This document shows, in pieces, positions 53,240 through 63,100 of a DNA stretch of 64,000 nt. This DNA comes from Arthrobacter sp. TMP15 (GTDB taxonomy: Bacteria; Actinomycetota; Actinomycetes; Actinomycetales; Micrococcaceae). The stretch spans positions 2,542,001 to 2,606,000 of the forward strand of contig NZ_CP154262.1 in assembly GCF_039529835.1 (NCBI RefSeq), written 5' to 3'. Positions within the stretch are counted from its first letter, which is position 1, and each line of letters opens with the position of its first letter. Under the pieces are notes generated by a model. It was not told where the DNA came from. It saw only the letters and a list, made by a program, of their open reading frames with translations, and did not search any database. A program made the translations under genes and the position numbers.

Positions 53240-54523
53240 TTAGGAAGTAGCCGCCCGCGGTTCGAAGTCGTCTTCAAGCATTCTGGGCCGGCAAATAATC
53301 CATGCCCCGGTGCCCAGGAGAAACAAGGTAGCAAAAAGGAACACAAAGGGACCCGTCCATGAGCCCGTCCATTGACGTAGCAAGCCAAAGAACAACGGGC
53401 CTGTGCAAGCAAGGGTGTAGCCCATGCCTTGGCCGAAGCCGGACAACGCACCGGCGCCTTCATGAGTTCTGGTTCGGTGATTAATCAGCAGCAAGGCCAG
53501 CGGGAACGTCCCCGGCCCCAAACCAGTGAACACCACCCAGATCCAGGTTCCGGTGGCTGGAGAAAGCAACAAACCCAGGTAGCCAATAACGAAGCAGCCA
53601 AGCATCACCACTACGGCCGGAAATGGGTTACGCATCTTGGCCGCAATAATCGGTATGCACAGGCTCAAAGGCAGGCCCAGCGCGCCAAAGAGCGCAAGCA
53701 TTGACCCTGCATGGGCTCTATCGAGTCCTGCTTGGGAGAGAATTTCCGGCAACCACGCAAACATCGCATATGTATTCAGTGACGTGCAGCCAAACATGAA
53801 CGTCAAGCCCCACGCCGTAGGTGAGCGCCACAAGTTCATCTTTGGCGCCGGGGCAATAACGGCTGAGTACACTTCCAGCTCCGGACCCTGCACGGGCGCG
53901 TCCGGCTGATCCCCGGCGGCCGGCGGTTGACCCACGTAAGGTGGCACCGGAGTATTGCGTTGAGAAAAGAGGGCCATAAGCCAAGGAATAAGGGCAATGG
54001 TGCTGATGCCCGCCCATGAGGCCAACGAGAACTGCCAGTTGGTGGCATCAGCCATTGGCACGGCGAGCTGCGCGGGCAGTGCTGTGCCGATGGAAATTGC
54101 CGTGACGTAAACGGCTGTCATGAGGCCGATCTTGGTGGGGAAGTGCTTCTTTACCAGAGGTGGCAGGAGCACATTTCCGGCGCCGAGGCCACCGAAAGCC
54201 ACAACCGAAAAGACCAGAAAAAGTGGCGTGCCGGGGACCATGACACGGGCCACTTGGCCAACGATTCCCAGCAATATGGAGGCCACGATGAGCTTTTCCA
54301 ATGATGCAAGCCGGATGACATAGGGCGTGAGGAAACCGAAAAGCCCAAACGCCGCGGTGGGGAGCATGCCCAGGATGCCGATCGTTGCCGGGCTCAGCGG
54401 TAAATCGGTGTCAATGGTTGAGATCAGCGGCGGCACCACCGTGACGGCACCGCGCAGGGTCAAAGCTGTGAGAATAATGCCGGCTGCGAAAAGCCACATT
54501 TTTTGCTGTTTTTTCGCGTTCAT
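53240..54523 (-). CDS. MFS transporter, CynX/NimT type
   Basis: A 427-residue major facilitator with 12 membrane segments. Features include LTLRGAVTVVPPLISTIDTD in the first helix region and AYVTAISIGTALPAQLAVPM, the pattern of the CynX/NimT (cyanate or 2-nitroimidazole) group. The central loop (about residues 195-225) is long and Pro-rich. The substrate is unknown. AGGGTAACG and GGTGAG lie upstream of the ATG; TAACGT could be its -10 box. It is transcribed alone. Confidence 0.88.
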   Translation of the reverse strand: MNAKKQQKMWLFAAGIILTALTLRGAVTVVPPLISTIDTDLPLSPATIGILGMLPTAAFGLFGFLTPYVIRLASLEKLIVASILLGIVGQVARVMVPGTPLFLVFSVVAFGGLGAGNVLLPPLVKKHFPTKIGLMTAVYVTAISIGTALPAQLAVPMADATNWQFSLASWAGISTIALIPWLMALFSQRNTPVPPYVGQPPAAGDQPDAPVQGPELEVYSAVIAPAPKMNLWRSPTAWGLTFMFGCTSLNTYAMFAWLPEILSQAGLDRAHAGSMLALFGALGLPLSLCIPIIAAKMRNPFPAVVVMLGCFVIGYLGLLLSPATGTWIWVVFTGLGPGTFPLALLLINHRTRTHEGAGALSGFGQGMGYTLACTGPLFFGLLRQWTGSWTGPFVFLFATLFLLGTGAWIICRPRMLEDDFEPRAATS

Positions 54524-54653
54524 ATTCTCACCATTGCCCCAACGTTACCCTTAGTTGCCGGGCTCAAGCCGGGAAATCGGGGTGCCCTGGCTCACCCGTC
54601 GGATTCGAAGAAAGCACTCGCCTTCCCGGTTTACCTCCAACCCCTCACACCTG

Positions 54654-54659
54654 CTAAGC
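54654..54659 (+). promoter_or_regulatory. Possible -10 box of tRNA-Arg
   Basis: TAAGCT, about 35 nt before the tRNA, with TTTACC 19 nt upstream as a weak -35. Confidence 0.35.
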
Positions 54660-54694
54660 TCTTTCTCGTTCCCTTTGGCAGCCACGGTTGCCGC

Positions 54695-54767
54695 GCCTTC
54701 GTAGCTCAGGGGATAGAGCGTCCGCCTCCGGAGCGGAAGGTCGTAGGTTCGAATCCTATCGAGGGCA
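54695..54767 (+). tRNA. tRNA-Arg (anticodon CCG)
   Basis: The acceptor arm GCCTTCG pairs with CGAGGGC (one G-U pair). The D arm is GCTC...GAGC, the anticodon stem TCCGC/GCGGA encloses the loop CTCCGGA with anticodon CCG (reads CGG), and the T arm is GTAGG-TTCGAAT-CCTAT. The 3' CCA is not encoded. No integrase or attachment repeat is seen around it. Confidence 0.96.
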
Positions 54768-54773
54768 CATTTT

Positions 54774-54824
54774 AATGGTGTCCGGTCCTGTGAAATATTT
54801 CACAGGACCGGACACCATTTTTTT
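54774..54824 (+). terminator. Terminator of tRNA-Arg, perfect palindrome with T-run
   Basis: The arm at 54774-54796 (AATGGTGTCCGG... to GAAAT) is the exact reverse complement of 54797-54819: 23-bp arms and no spacer. TTTTTTT follows (54818-54824). This is a strong intrinsic terminator for the tRNA gene. Confidence 0.93.
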
Positions 54825-54906
54825 CATCTTTGAACGTGCGCTCACCCTTGACTTCCGGCCCGGTATCCGGGAGGCTCATCCGCATCGACGACGCTGAAGG
54901 GTTAAC

Positions 54907-56286
54907 ATGAGCCAGCAGGAATTTCCCACGTTTCCGAGCGACTTTCTCTGGGGCGTTTCCACCGCCTCATACCAAATCGAGGGTGCCACCAGGGAGGACG
55001 GGCGAGGACCTTCCAGTTGGGATGCATTCGTGGCCCAGCCGGGCAGGATCTCAAATGGCGACACGGGTGAGGTTGCCTGCGATCACTACCACCGGTACCC
55101 CGAGGACATCAAGATCATGAAGGGGCTAGGTGTTGACGCCTACCGTTTCAGTTTCTCCTGGTCCCGCATTCAGCCAGAAGGCAAAGGCGCATCGAACCCA
55201 TTGGGGTTGGAATTTTATGACAGGTTGGTTGATGGACTCCTAGAAGCAGGTATTGAGCCAAGCCCCACTCTTTTCCACTGGGATACCCCACTGGAGCTGG
55301 AACAGGACGGCGGCTGGATGAACCGAGACACGGCAGAGCGATTCGCTGATTATGCACAAATAGTTGGTGAGCGTTTTTCTGACCGGGTCTCCCGCTGGAT
55401 CACCATCAATGAGCCCGCAGCCTTGACACTTATGGGCTATGGGGCAGGTATTCATGCACCAGGGCTCGCGCTAGGCTTCGATGCCTTGCCTGCAGCTCAT
55501 CATCTGCTGCTGGCCCACGGACTCGGGGTGGCGGCATTGCGTTCTGCCGGGGCCGGGAACATTGGCATCGCCAACAATCACGGCGTCACCTGGCCAGCGA
55601 GCATGGCGGAGGAGGACGTTCAGGCAGCTGGCCTGTATGACAACATTGCCAACTGGATCTTTGCCGATCCCATTCTCGCAGGAGCCTATCCGGAGGTTTT
55701 GGCGCCATTCCTGCCGGCCATTCCCGATGGCGATTTGGCCATCATCTGCGCACCCCTAGATTGGTATGGCATCAATTCCTACAATCCCACCCTGGTGGGC
55801 GCACCCACTTCAGGTCAATCCGCGCTGGTTGACGGGCACAGGATCGATCAGTCACTGCCATTCTCACTCAGGGAATTGGAGGGTTACCCTCGGACAGATT
55901 TTGACTGGCCCGTGGTGCCGGCGGCATTCACCGAATTACTACTCGGGTTCAAAGCCCGATATGGCGAGAAACTACCACCAATTTACATAACGGAGAACGG
56001 GGCTGCCATCAACGACGGTCCAGATCGACAGGGCCGGGTAGCGGATCAACGCAGGATCGATTACACAGACGCCCACCTACAGGCATTGGCAGCCGCAATG
56101 GAGGCAGGAGTTGATGTGCGTGGATACTTCCACTGGTCACTTATGGACAACTTCGAATGGGCTGCGGGTTTTTCCCAACGGTTTGGGCTTGTTCACATCG
56201 ACTACCAAACACAGCGACGCACACCAAAAGACTCCTACTACTGGTATCAGCAGTTAATCCGGCATTCCAAAGCCAACGGCATCTAG
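54907..56286 (+). CDS. GH1 family beta-glucosidase
   Basis: A 459-residue glycoside hydrolase. The acid/base Glu is in WITINEPAALTLMGY and the nucleophile Glu in IYITENGAAINDG; FLWGVSTASYQIEGA and YFHWSLMDNFEWAAGFSQRF are the other GH1 marks. No signal peptide, so it acts on imported cellobiose or other beta-glucosides. GAAGG lies 8 nt before the ATG. No sugar transporter or LacI regulator is adjacent, so its induction is not explained here. Confidence 0.95.
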   Translation: MSQQEFPTFPSDFLWGVSTASYQIEGATREDGRGPSSWDAFVAQPGRISNGDTGEVACDHYHRYPEDIKIMKGLGVDAYRFSFSWSRIQPEGKGASNPLGLEFYDRLVDGLLEAGIEPSPTLFHWDTPLELEQDGGWMNRDTAERFADYAQIVGERFSDRVSRWITINEPAALTLMGYGAGIHAPGLALGFDALPAAHHLLLAHGLGVAALRSAGAGNIGIANNHGVTWPASMAEEDVQAAGLYDNIANWIFADPILAGAYPEVLAPFLPAIPDGDLAIICAPLDWYGINSYNPTLVGAPTSGQSALVDGHRIDQSLPFSLRELEGYPRTDFDWPVVPAAFTELLLGFKARYGEKLPPIYITENGAAINDGPDRQGRVADQRRIDYTDAHLQALAAAMEAGVDVRGYFHWSLMDNFEWAAGFSQRFGLVHIDYQTQRRTPKDSYYWYQQLIRHSKANGI

Positions 56287-56292
56287 TTTTGC

Positions 56293-56339
56293 GCCAGCTA
56301 CTTCCCGCAGTTGATCCCGGATTCCGGGAAGCAGCTGGC
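56293..56339. terminator. Bidirectional hairpin between bgl and hydrolase
   Basis: GCCAGCTACTTCCCG (56293-56307) pairs with CGGGAAGCAGCTGGC (56325-56339), one mismatch, loop of 17 nt. It separates the convergent beta-glucosidase and hydrolase genes. Confidence 0.65.
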
Positions 56340-56343
56340 TGTA

Positions 56344-57258
<915 letters not shown>

Positions 57259-57343
57259 CTAGAGAACGTACGTTTCACTGTCAATGATGTTCCCTGCATG
57301 ATCCATGGCGGCCCGTCGCCAAAGCCCGTACTTGCGATGCCAT

Positions 57344-57835
57344 CTAGTTCAGAAACATTTTGAAACCCGCGTGGGATTGAGTGAAACCCAGCCGCTCGTA
57401 AAAGCGGTGCGCTTCGGTACGGGAATGATCGCTCGTTAGTTGCACCAAAGTGGCGCCTCTATGGCTTGCTTCGGCCACGGCCCAGCGAATCATGGCGCTG
57501 CCCAGACCCGCTCCACGAAGCCCTTGATCCACCCGAACTGCTTCAATCTGCAGCCGGGTTGCCCCACCTCGAGCCAGCCCTGGCAAAAAGGTCAGCTGCA
57601 TAGTCGCCACCACGTGAGAGTTGGCATCATCCACCACGCACAGCACATGGGCCGGATCGGCATCTATGGCGTGAAAAGCCGCCACATATGAAGCTCGCCG
57701 CTCCGGTTCGGCTGAATCAACAGCTGCCCGCAGCGAGTCTTGGGCCAACAGCTCAACGATCGGACCGACGTCGTCCTCTACCGCCCTGCGCAGCCGAAAA
57801 TTCCTGTCTGCGAGCGCGAAACTTGCTAGTGACAT
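57344..57835 (-). CDS. GNAT family N-acetyltransferase
   Basis: A 163-residue acetyltransferase. RLRRAVEDDVGPIVELLA begins the fold; VRVDQGLRGAGLGSAMIRWA holds the acetyl-CoA loop (RGAGLG), and HRFYERLGFTQSHAGFKMFL closes the domain. The ATG at 57835 has AAAGGA 8 nt upstream. Its first 83 nt overlap the 3' end of the EamA gene, so the two are co-transcribed. The substrate is unknown; a role in modifying the compound handled by the exporter is a guess. Confidence 0.9.
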   Translation of the reverse strand: MSLASFALADRNFRLRRAVEDDVGPIVELLAQDSLRAAVDSAEPERRASYVAAFHAIDADPAHVLCVVDDANSHVVATMQLTFLPGLARGGATRLQIEAVRVDQGLRGAGLGSAMIRWAVAEASHRGATLVQLTSDHSRTEAHRFYERLGFTQSHAGFKMFLN

Positions 57836-58715
57836 GCTGTGATCCTTTCCGGCTGATGCCAGCAACAATGGACACCAACACCACGAGGATACCTAGGATC
57901 TGCCACAGATTCAGACTTTGACCAACTAGCAGCCAGCCCAGCACAATTGCTACCACCGGGCTGAGCAGACCCAAGAACGCAGCCGATCCGGCTGGAAGTT
58001 TAGATAATCCCCGGAACCAACAAAAGTAGGCCAACGCCGTGCCCATAAGTGTCAGGTAAAGGTAGCCAATCATATTTGGCACGCTTAACGGTTGGGTAGG
58101 CAAGCCCTCGTAGGCGAGCATCAGCAAAGTCAACGAGATTCCCCCGGCAAGTAGTTGCCAAGCCGTGGTGGTGAGCGCAGATTCCGGTTGACCCGAGCGT
58201 GAGCTGGGTTGGCCCCACTTCTTGGCAAGTACAGTTCCGGCAGCCATGGACGCTGTGCCCCCAACTGCTGCTGCCAGTCCGAGCCCATCCAGGCGCACCT
58301 GAGATTGCAGGACGATCAATGCCACGCCAAAAACTCCTGTGGCACCCGCTACAAGGCGTCTAGGCGTGAGCTTCTCGTGGAGCACCCTGCTGGCAAGCAA
58401 TGCAACGAGCAACGGCTGAATGCCACCAACAATGGCAGCCACTCCCCCGGGAAGACGATACGCGGCAACAAACAACAGCGCGAAGAACATACCAATGTTA
58501 AGCATTCCCAGAATCCACGATTTCCACCACCAGGAGCCCTGTGGCAACCGGCGAGCCAGCGCAAGGAGCAACAGTCCCGCGGGCAAGGCACGTAAGACGC
58601 CCGCCAGCAACGGTCGGCTCTCGGGTAGTAGCAGCGTGGTGGTCAGGTAGGTGGTCCCCCAAAGGATCGGAGCCAGTGAAGTGACGATGACAAGTCCCAA
58701 ATTTTTACTAAGCAC
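57753..58715 (-). CDS. EamA family exporter (DMT superfamily)
   Basis: A 320-residue protein with ten membrane segments in two EamA repeats: LAPILWGTTYLTTTLLLP at the start, a second repeat from about residue 150. The last 35 residues (KFRARRQEFSAAQ and on) are basic and run across the start of the GNAT gene in another frame; they are longer than usual. The GTG at 58715 lies within the first of two MarR-type operators. Exporters of this group move amino acids, dyes or drugs; RarD/YddG-like function is possible. It is divergent from the MarR gene, its probable regulator. Confidence 0.9.
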   Translation of the reverse strand: MLSKNLGLVIVTSLAPILWGTTYLTTTLLLPESRPLLAGVLRALPAGLLLLALARRLPQGSWWWKSWILGMLNIGMFFALLFVAAYRLPGGVAAIVGGIQPLLVALLASRVLHEKLTPRRLVAGATGVFGVALIVLQSQVRLDGLGLAAAVGGTASMAAGTVLAKKWGQPSSRSGQPESALTTTAWQLLAGGISLTLLMLAYEGLPTQPLSVPNMIGYLYLTLMGTALAYFCWFRGLSKLPAGSAAFLGLLSPVVAIVLGWLLVGQSLNLWQILGILVVLVSIVAGISRKGSQHVTSKFRARRQEFSAAQGGRGRRRSDR

Positions 58716-58740
58716 TTAGCTCTCTTAGCTAAGTGCTTAG
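58708..58740. promoter_or_regulatory. Two MarR-type operators between the EamA and marR genes
   Basis: CTAAGCACTTAG (58708-58719) and CTAAGTGCTTAG (58729-58740) are near-palindromes spaced 21 bp from centre to centre (two helical turns) and together form a 13-bp inverted repeat with a 7-nt loop. One covers the EamA start codon, the other overlaps the spacer of the marR promoter. A half site GCTAAG follows at 58747-58752. Confidence 0.75.
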
Positions 58741-58748
58741 CGAATTGC

Positions 58749-58754
58749 TAAGGT
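58749..58754 (+). promoter_or_regulatory. -10 box of a leaderless marR transcript
   Basis: TAAGGT, 6 nt before the ATG at 58761, overlapping an operator half site. Confidence 0.5.
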
Positions 58755-58760
58755 GGGTCT

Positions 58761-59297
58761 ATGCCAGAGCAACTAGACCGCATCCTCGCCCAATGGCGTG
58801 CAGAGAAACCGCATTTGGACGTTTCGCCCATGGCTGTCATTGGCAGGCTTGGCCGCGCCTCGGCTGCCGTAGATGCCCGTCTTGGCGCCACGTTCGCCGA
58901 GCATGACATGGACGCTTCAACGTTTGACGTACTTGCCACGCTCCTGCGCAGCGGACCGCCATACAGCCTGGCACCTGGGGCACTTTCACAAGATGCCATG
59001 ATTTCCTCCAGCGCCGTTGCCCAACGGCTCAATAAGCTGGAAACCCGAGGACTTCTCACCAGAGCCGCCAACCCTGACGATGGGCGCGGCACACTGGTGA
59101 CGCTGACTGCCGCCGGACACACCCTCATCGAAGCAAGCTTGCCGGATCATCTGGCTACTGAACACGCCATCATGGGCTCACTGACAAAGTCCGAGCAGGC
59201 ACAGCTTGCTGCGCTGCTGCAGCTCCTGGAAGAAGGAGCGTGCTCCACAACACAACGTGGAGTGAGCGAGCGTGCGCCACAACACAACGTGGAGTGA
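58761..59297 (+). CDS. MarR family transcriptional regulator with repeat-derived C-terminus
   Basis: A 178-residue regulator with a winged helix: STFDVLATLLRSGPPYSLAP, then SQDAMISSSAVAQRLNKLET (recognition helix), the wing GLLTRAANPDDGRGTLVTLT and a dimerisation helix ending LAALLQLLEEGA. Residues 159-178, including the stop, are encoded by a 32-bp repeat (STTQRGVSERA and on) and have no counterpart in other MarR proteins. It is divergent from the EamA exporter gene and faces two palindromic operators, so it probably represses the exporter and itself. Confidence 0.93.
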   Translation: MPEQLDRILAQWRAEKPHLDVSPMAVIGRLGRASAAVDARLGATFAEHDMDASTFDVLATLLRSGPPYSLAPGALSQDAMISSSAVAQRLNKLETRGLLTRAANPDDGRGTLVTLTAAGHTLIEASLPDHLATEHAIMGSLTKSEQAQLAALLQLLEEGACSTTQRGVSERAPQHNVE

Positions 59298-59308
59298 GCG
59301 AGCGTGCC
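59236..59308. repeat. 32-bp tandem repeat at the marR 3' end
   Basis: Units at 59236-59267 and 59268-59299 (GAGCGTGC...GTGGAGTGAGC, two differences) and the first nine bases of a third. The first unit holds CTCCAC-AACACAAC-GTGGAG, a perfect 6-bp hairpin. The marR stop codon TGA is inside the second unit. Confidence 0.9.
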
Positions 59309-59342
59309 TGGGGGCGGGAAATATTCGTGAAAGACTTTCGCC

Positions 59343-60173
59343 ATGACCAAATTGATCGCGGCGCTGGCCATTCTCGCTGTGTTGGCATGGGCAGTCACTG
59401 CCACCGCCTCGTGGATTTCCACAAAGAAGGCCCCCTTAGCCATCGCCGCAGGCCGGGCAGCAACACCCGTTTCGGCTGTACAGCTAAATAAGGCCATGCA
59501 GCGTGCACAATTGCGTGCTGTAGCCGCCATCATCTTTGCCTTGGTCATGTTTGCAGCCCTGGTCCGTGTCTCTGTCGGTTTGAGTGGCCAAGCGGGTTTA
59601 ACAATCGCCCTCACTGCCGGATTGTCTGCCAGCGGCGGGCTCCTGATGTATTCCGCCTTACCTGCCGGAAAGCTCCCGGAAACTCCTGGACAACCATTAG
59701 CCGCCGGGCACATACTGCTCTTGCCTATCGCGGCACTTATTCTCTTCATCGCGTACCTGGTGCTCCATCCTCTTGCCTCATCCACGTTTCCCACGTGGAG
59801 CAACAGCATTGCGCTGGGGCTGGCCGGGTTGGCGTTGCTGGGCTCAATGCTCTTGGCGCTACGCAGGCTCTCCACCACCCTTTCGCTGCCAGATCCCCGG
59901 ATGGCTGCCTTCGACCTTCGCTGGCGGGCAATATCCGCTACGATCACGGCCAGATTCACCAGCGGCTCACTGCTTGCCTACTTAGGTGGAACGTTAATCT
60001 TCTCCGGTCCAGACCTGTTCACACCCACCTCCACCTGGTGGGGAATCGCCTGCGTTGGTGGCGGCGGGGCCTTCGCACTTGCGGGGGCTGTGCAACTGGG
60101 GTTGGCGGCCAAGGACGGGTTGAGTATCCGTGCCAAAACCCTGGAAGCGGCTCCGGGAACACAATCGGCATAA
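59343..60173 (+). CDS. Membrane protein of unknown function
   Basis: A 276-residue protein with six to seven hydrophobic segments, beginning TKLIAALAILAVLAWAVTAT and including LRAVAAIIFALVMFAALVRV and GHILLLPIAALILFIAYLVL. Some charged residues in loops (SLPDPRMAAFDLRWR) but no catalytic or transport motif that I recognise. GAAAG lies about 9 nt before the ATG. It stands between marR and hrpA on the same strand; the TAA stop overlaps a TAAACT box that may serve hrpA. Confidence 0.7.
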   Translation: MTKLIAALAILAVLAWAVTATASWISTKKAPLAIAAGRAATPVSAVQLNKAMQRAQLRAVAAIIFALVMFAALVRVSVGLSGQAGLTIALTAGLSASGGLLMYSALPAGKLPETPGQPLAAGHILLLPIAALILFIAYLVLHPLASSTFPTWSNSIALGLAGLALLGSMLLALRRLSTTLSLPDPRMAAFDLRWRAISATITARFTSGSLLAYLGGTLIFSGPDLFTPTSTWWGIACVGGGGAFALAGAVQLGLAAKDGLSIRAKTLEAAPGTQSA

Positions 60174-60176
60174 ACT
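60171..60176 (+). promoter_or_regulatory. Possible -10 box of hrpA
   Basis: TAAACT, overlapping the stop of the preceding gene and 10 nt before the hrpA ATG. It would give a leader of about three nt. Confidence 0.35.
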
Positions 60177-60186
60177 GGATGGCACC

Positions 60187-63100
60187 ATGACTTTCACTAT
60201 TACCTATCATCCCGCGCTGCCTGTCTCTGAGCGCCGCGAGGACATCATGGCTGCCATCGCCGCCAACCAGGTCACCATCATCGCCGGGGAAACGGGTTCC
60301 GGAAAGACCACCCAGATCCCCAAAATGTGTGTGGAACTAGGGCTCGCGGAGCAGGGCTTGATTGGCCATACGCAGCCTCGCCGTCTCGCCGCCCGCACGG
60401 TGGCGGAACGCATTGCCAGCGAACTTGGCGTCGAGATCGGCGAGGAAGTGGGCTTCCAGGTTCGTTTCACCGGCCATGTTGGCCCCAAAACCAAAATCAA
60501 ACTCATGACCGACGGCATTTTGTTGGCAGAGATCCAGCGCGACCGCCTTCTGCGCAAATACTCCGTCATCATCATTGACGAAGCTCATGAGCGCTCACTT
60601 AACATTGACTTCATTCTTGGCTATTTACGCCAGATTCTGCCCAAGCGCCCGGATTTGAAAATTATTATCACCTCCGCCACGATTGACCCGGAGCGCTTCG
60701 CCACCCACTTCGCCTCCCCCACAGCTCCGGCACCCATCATCGAGGTCTCCGGGCGCACTTTCCCGGTTGACATCCGCTACCGGCCGTTGAGTGGCCCTGC
60801 CACCGGGGAGGACCTCGACGGGGAGGACTCGCGTACCGACCCCCAGTTGGACGGCGGCAACAGTGAGGAAGACCGGGATCCGTTGGATGCCGTCTGCGAT
60901 GCGGTGGATGAATTAGCCAAAGAGGCGCCCGGGGATGTTTTGATCTTCTTCTCCGGCGAGCGCGAAATCCGTGATGCCGCAGATGCGCTCTCGGCACGGG
61001 TGAAAACCAACCCAAGGCTACGCAACACTGAAATTCTGCCACTTTTTGCACGCCTGTCACTGGCCGAACAGCATGCTGTGTTCACCCCGGGCAGCCGTCG
61101 GCGAATTGTGTTGGCCACCAACGTTGCCGAGACCTCACTGACCGTGCCTGGAATCAAATACGTCATTGACACGGGTACGGCCCGCATCTCCAGATATTCG
61201 CACAGAACAAAGGTTCAGCGCCTTCCTATTGAACGCGTATCGCAGGCCTCCGCCAACCAGCGCTCAGGGCGTTGCGGCCGCGTCTCGGATGGTATCTGCA
61301 TCCGCCTGTATTCCGAAGAAGATTACAACGCGCGCAGTGAGTTTACGGATCCTGAAATCCTGCGCACCAACTTGGCTGCCGTGATCTTACAAATGACGGC
61401 CATGGGTGTGGCGCAAGGACCCAAGGATGTGGCAAAGTTCCCGTTCGTACAACCGCCAGACTCCCGTGCCATCACTGACGGTGTAACGTTGCTGCGCGAA
61501 CTCGGTGCCGTCAACGCGCAAGGTTCCATCACCGCCGTGGGCCGGCAACTCTCCCAACTGCCGGTGGATCCACGGTTGGGCAGGATGATTGTTGAAGCCG
61601 CCAAACGGGGCGTGGCTGCCGAGGTCATGGTCCTTGCAGCAGCCCTCACCATCCAGGACCCCCGCGAGCGTCCCACAGACAAACAGCAACTGGCCACCGA
61701 GAAACACAAACGCTTCCAGGATGAGAATTCTGATTTCACCGGTTTCCTGAACCTGTGGCGCTACATCAAGGAAAAGCAGAAAGAGCTTTCCTCAAGCGCG
61801 TTCCGGCGCCTGTGCAAGGCCGAATTTATTAACTACTTGCGGGTTCGTGAGTGGCAAGATTTGTTCACACAGCTTAAGCAAATGGCGAAGTCGTTGGAGA
61901 TCAAAGTATCAGGCAATGACATTGACCCGGTGGCCAACCATGACGCTATCCATATGAGTCTGCTGACAGGTTTACTGAGCCATATTGGTCTTTATGATCA
62001 GCGTAAACGCGAATATGCCGGCGCTCGCGGGACAAAGTTCGTGGTGTTTCCGGGCTCTGCCCTGTTCAAGAAATCCCCAGACTGGGTCATGGCTGCAGAA
62101 CTGGTGGAAACTTCCCGACTCTGGGCTCGTGTAGCAGCCAAATTTGATCCGCTGTGGGCTGAGCAGGTAGCTCCGGATCTGGTCAAGCATACGTACAGTG
62201 AGCCACATTGGTCCAAGAAAATGGGCTCTGTCATGGCGCATGAAAAGGTCACGCTATATGGGGTGCCCATTGTCCCCGACCGGCGCATTCACTATGGCCG
62301 GATCGATCCCGAACTCAGCCGTGAACTGTTCATCCGGCATGCACTGGTGGAGGGCGATTGGCACACCAATCATAAGTTCTTCCACCGCAACCAGGCTGTG
62401 CTGGCTGAGGTTGAAGAAATGGAAACCCGCATGCGCCGGCGTGATCTACGTGTGGATGATGAGACGCTCTTTGATTTCTATGACGAGCGTGTGGGTTCGG
62501 AGGTGGTTTCCGAGCGGCACTTTGACAAGTGGTGGAAAGGGGCCCGGCATGAGTCCCCCGCGCTATTAGACCTTGACTCCCATTTGGTCATGGCGGAGGA
62601 ACCCGAACTTGATGAAGCGGCATTCCCCAAGTTATGGAACCAGGACGGGTTTGAGCTGCCGCTGTCCTATGAATTTCACCCTACGGCGCCAGGCTCAGCC
62701 CCGAATCCGTCCGACGGCGTGACCGTCCAGGTACCGTTGTTGTTCCTTAACCAACTCCCTGAGGCGCCGTTTAGGTGGCAGATTCCGGGGTTGCGCGCCG
62801 AACTTGTGACGGCGTTAATCAAATCCTTACCCAAGGCGGTTCGGAAGAACTTCATCCCCGCCCCTGATGTGGCCCGGCAGGCAGCGGCCGCTCTGGCAGC
62901 TGACTTCGATCCGTCGGTGGACGCTCTTGAGCCCTCGCTGGAATTAGCACTGCGGCGCATCAAGGGTCATGTTATTCCGCCGGGGTCGTGGAACTGGGAT
63001 GCCGTGCCCACGCACTTGCGCATGACCTTTTCCGTGGTGGATAAAAATAATCGAATCTTGGAGGAGGGCCAGGACCTCTCAGCATTGGCGTCAACCCTGG

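Noticed and set aside
54695-54824. Integrated element at tRNA-Arg
   Set aside because: The tRNA is followed by its own terminator and an ordinary GH1 gene; no integrase and no repeat of the tRNA 3' end in the window.
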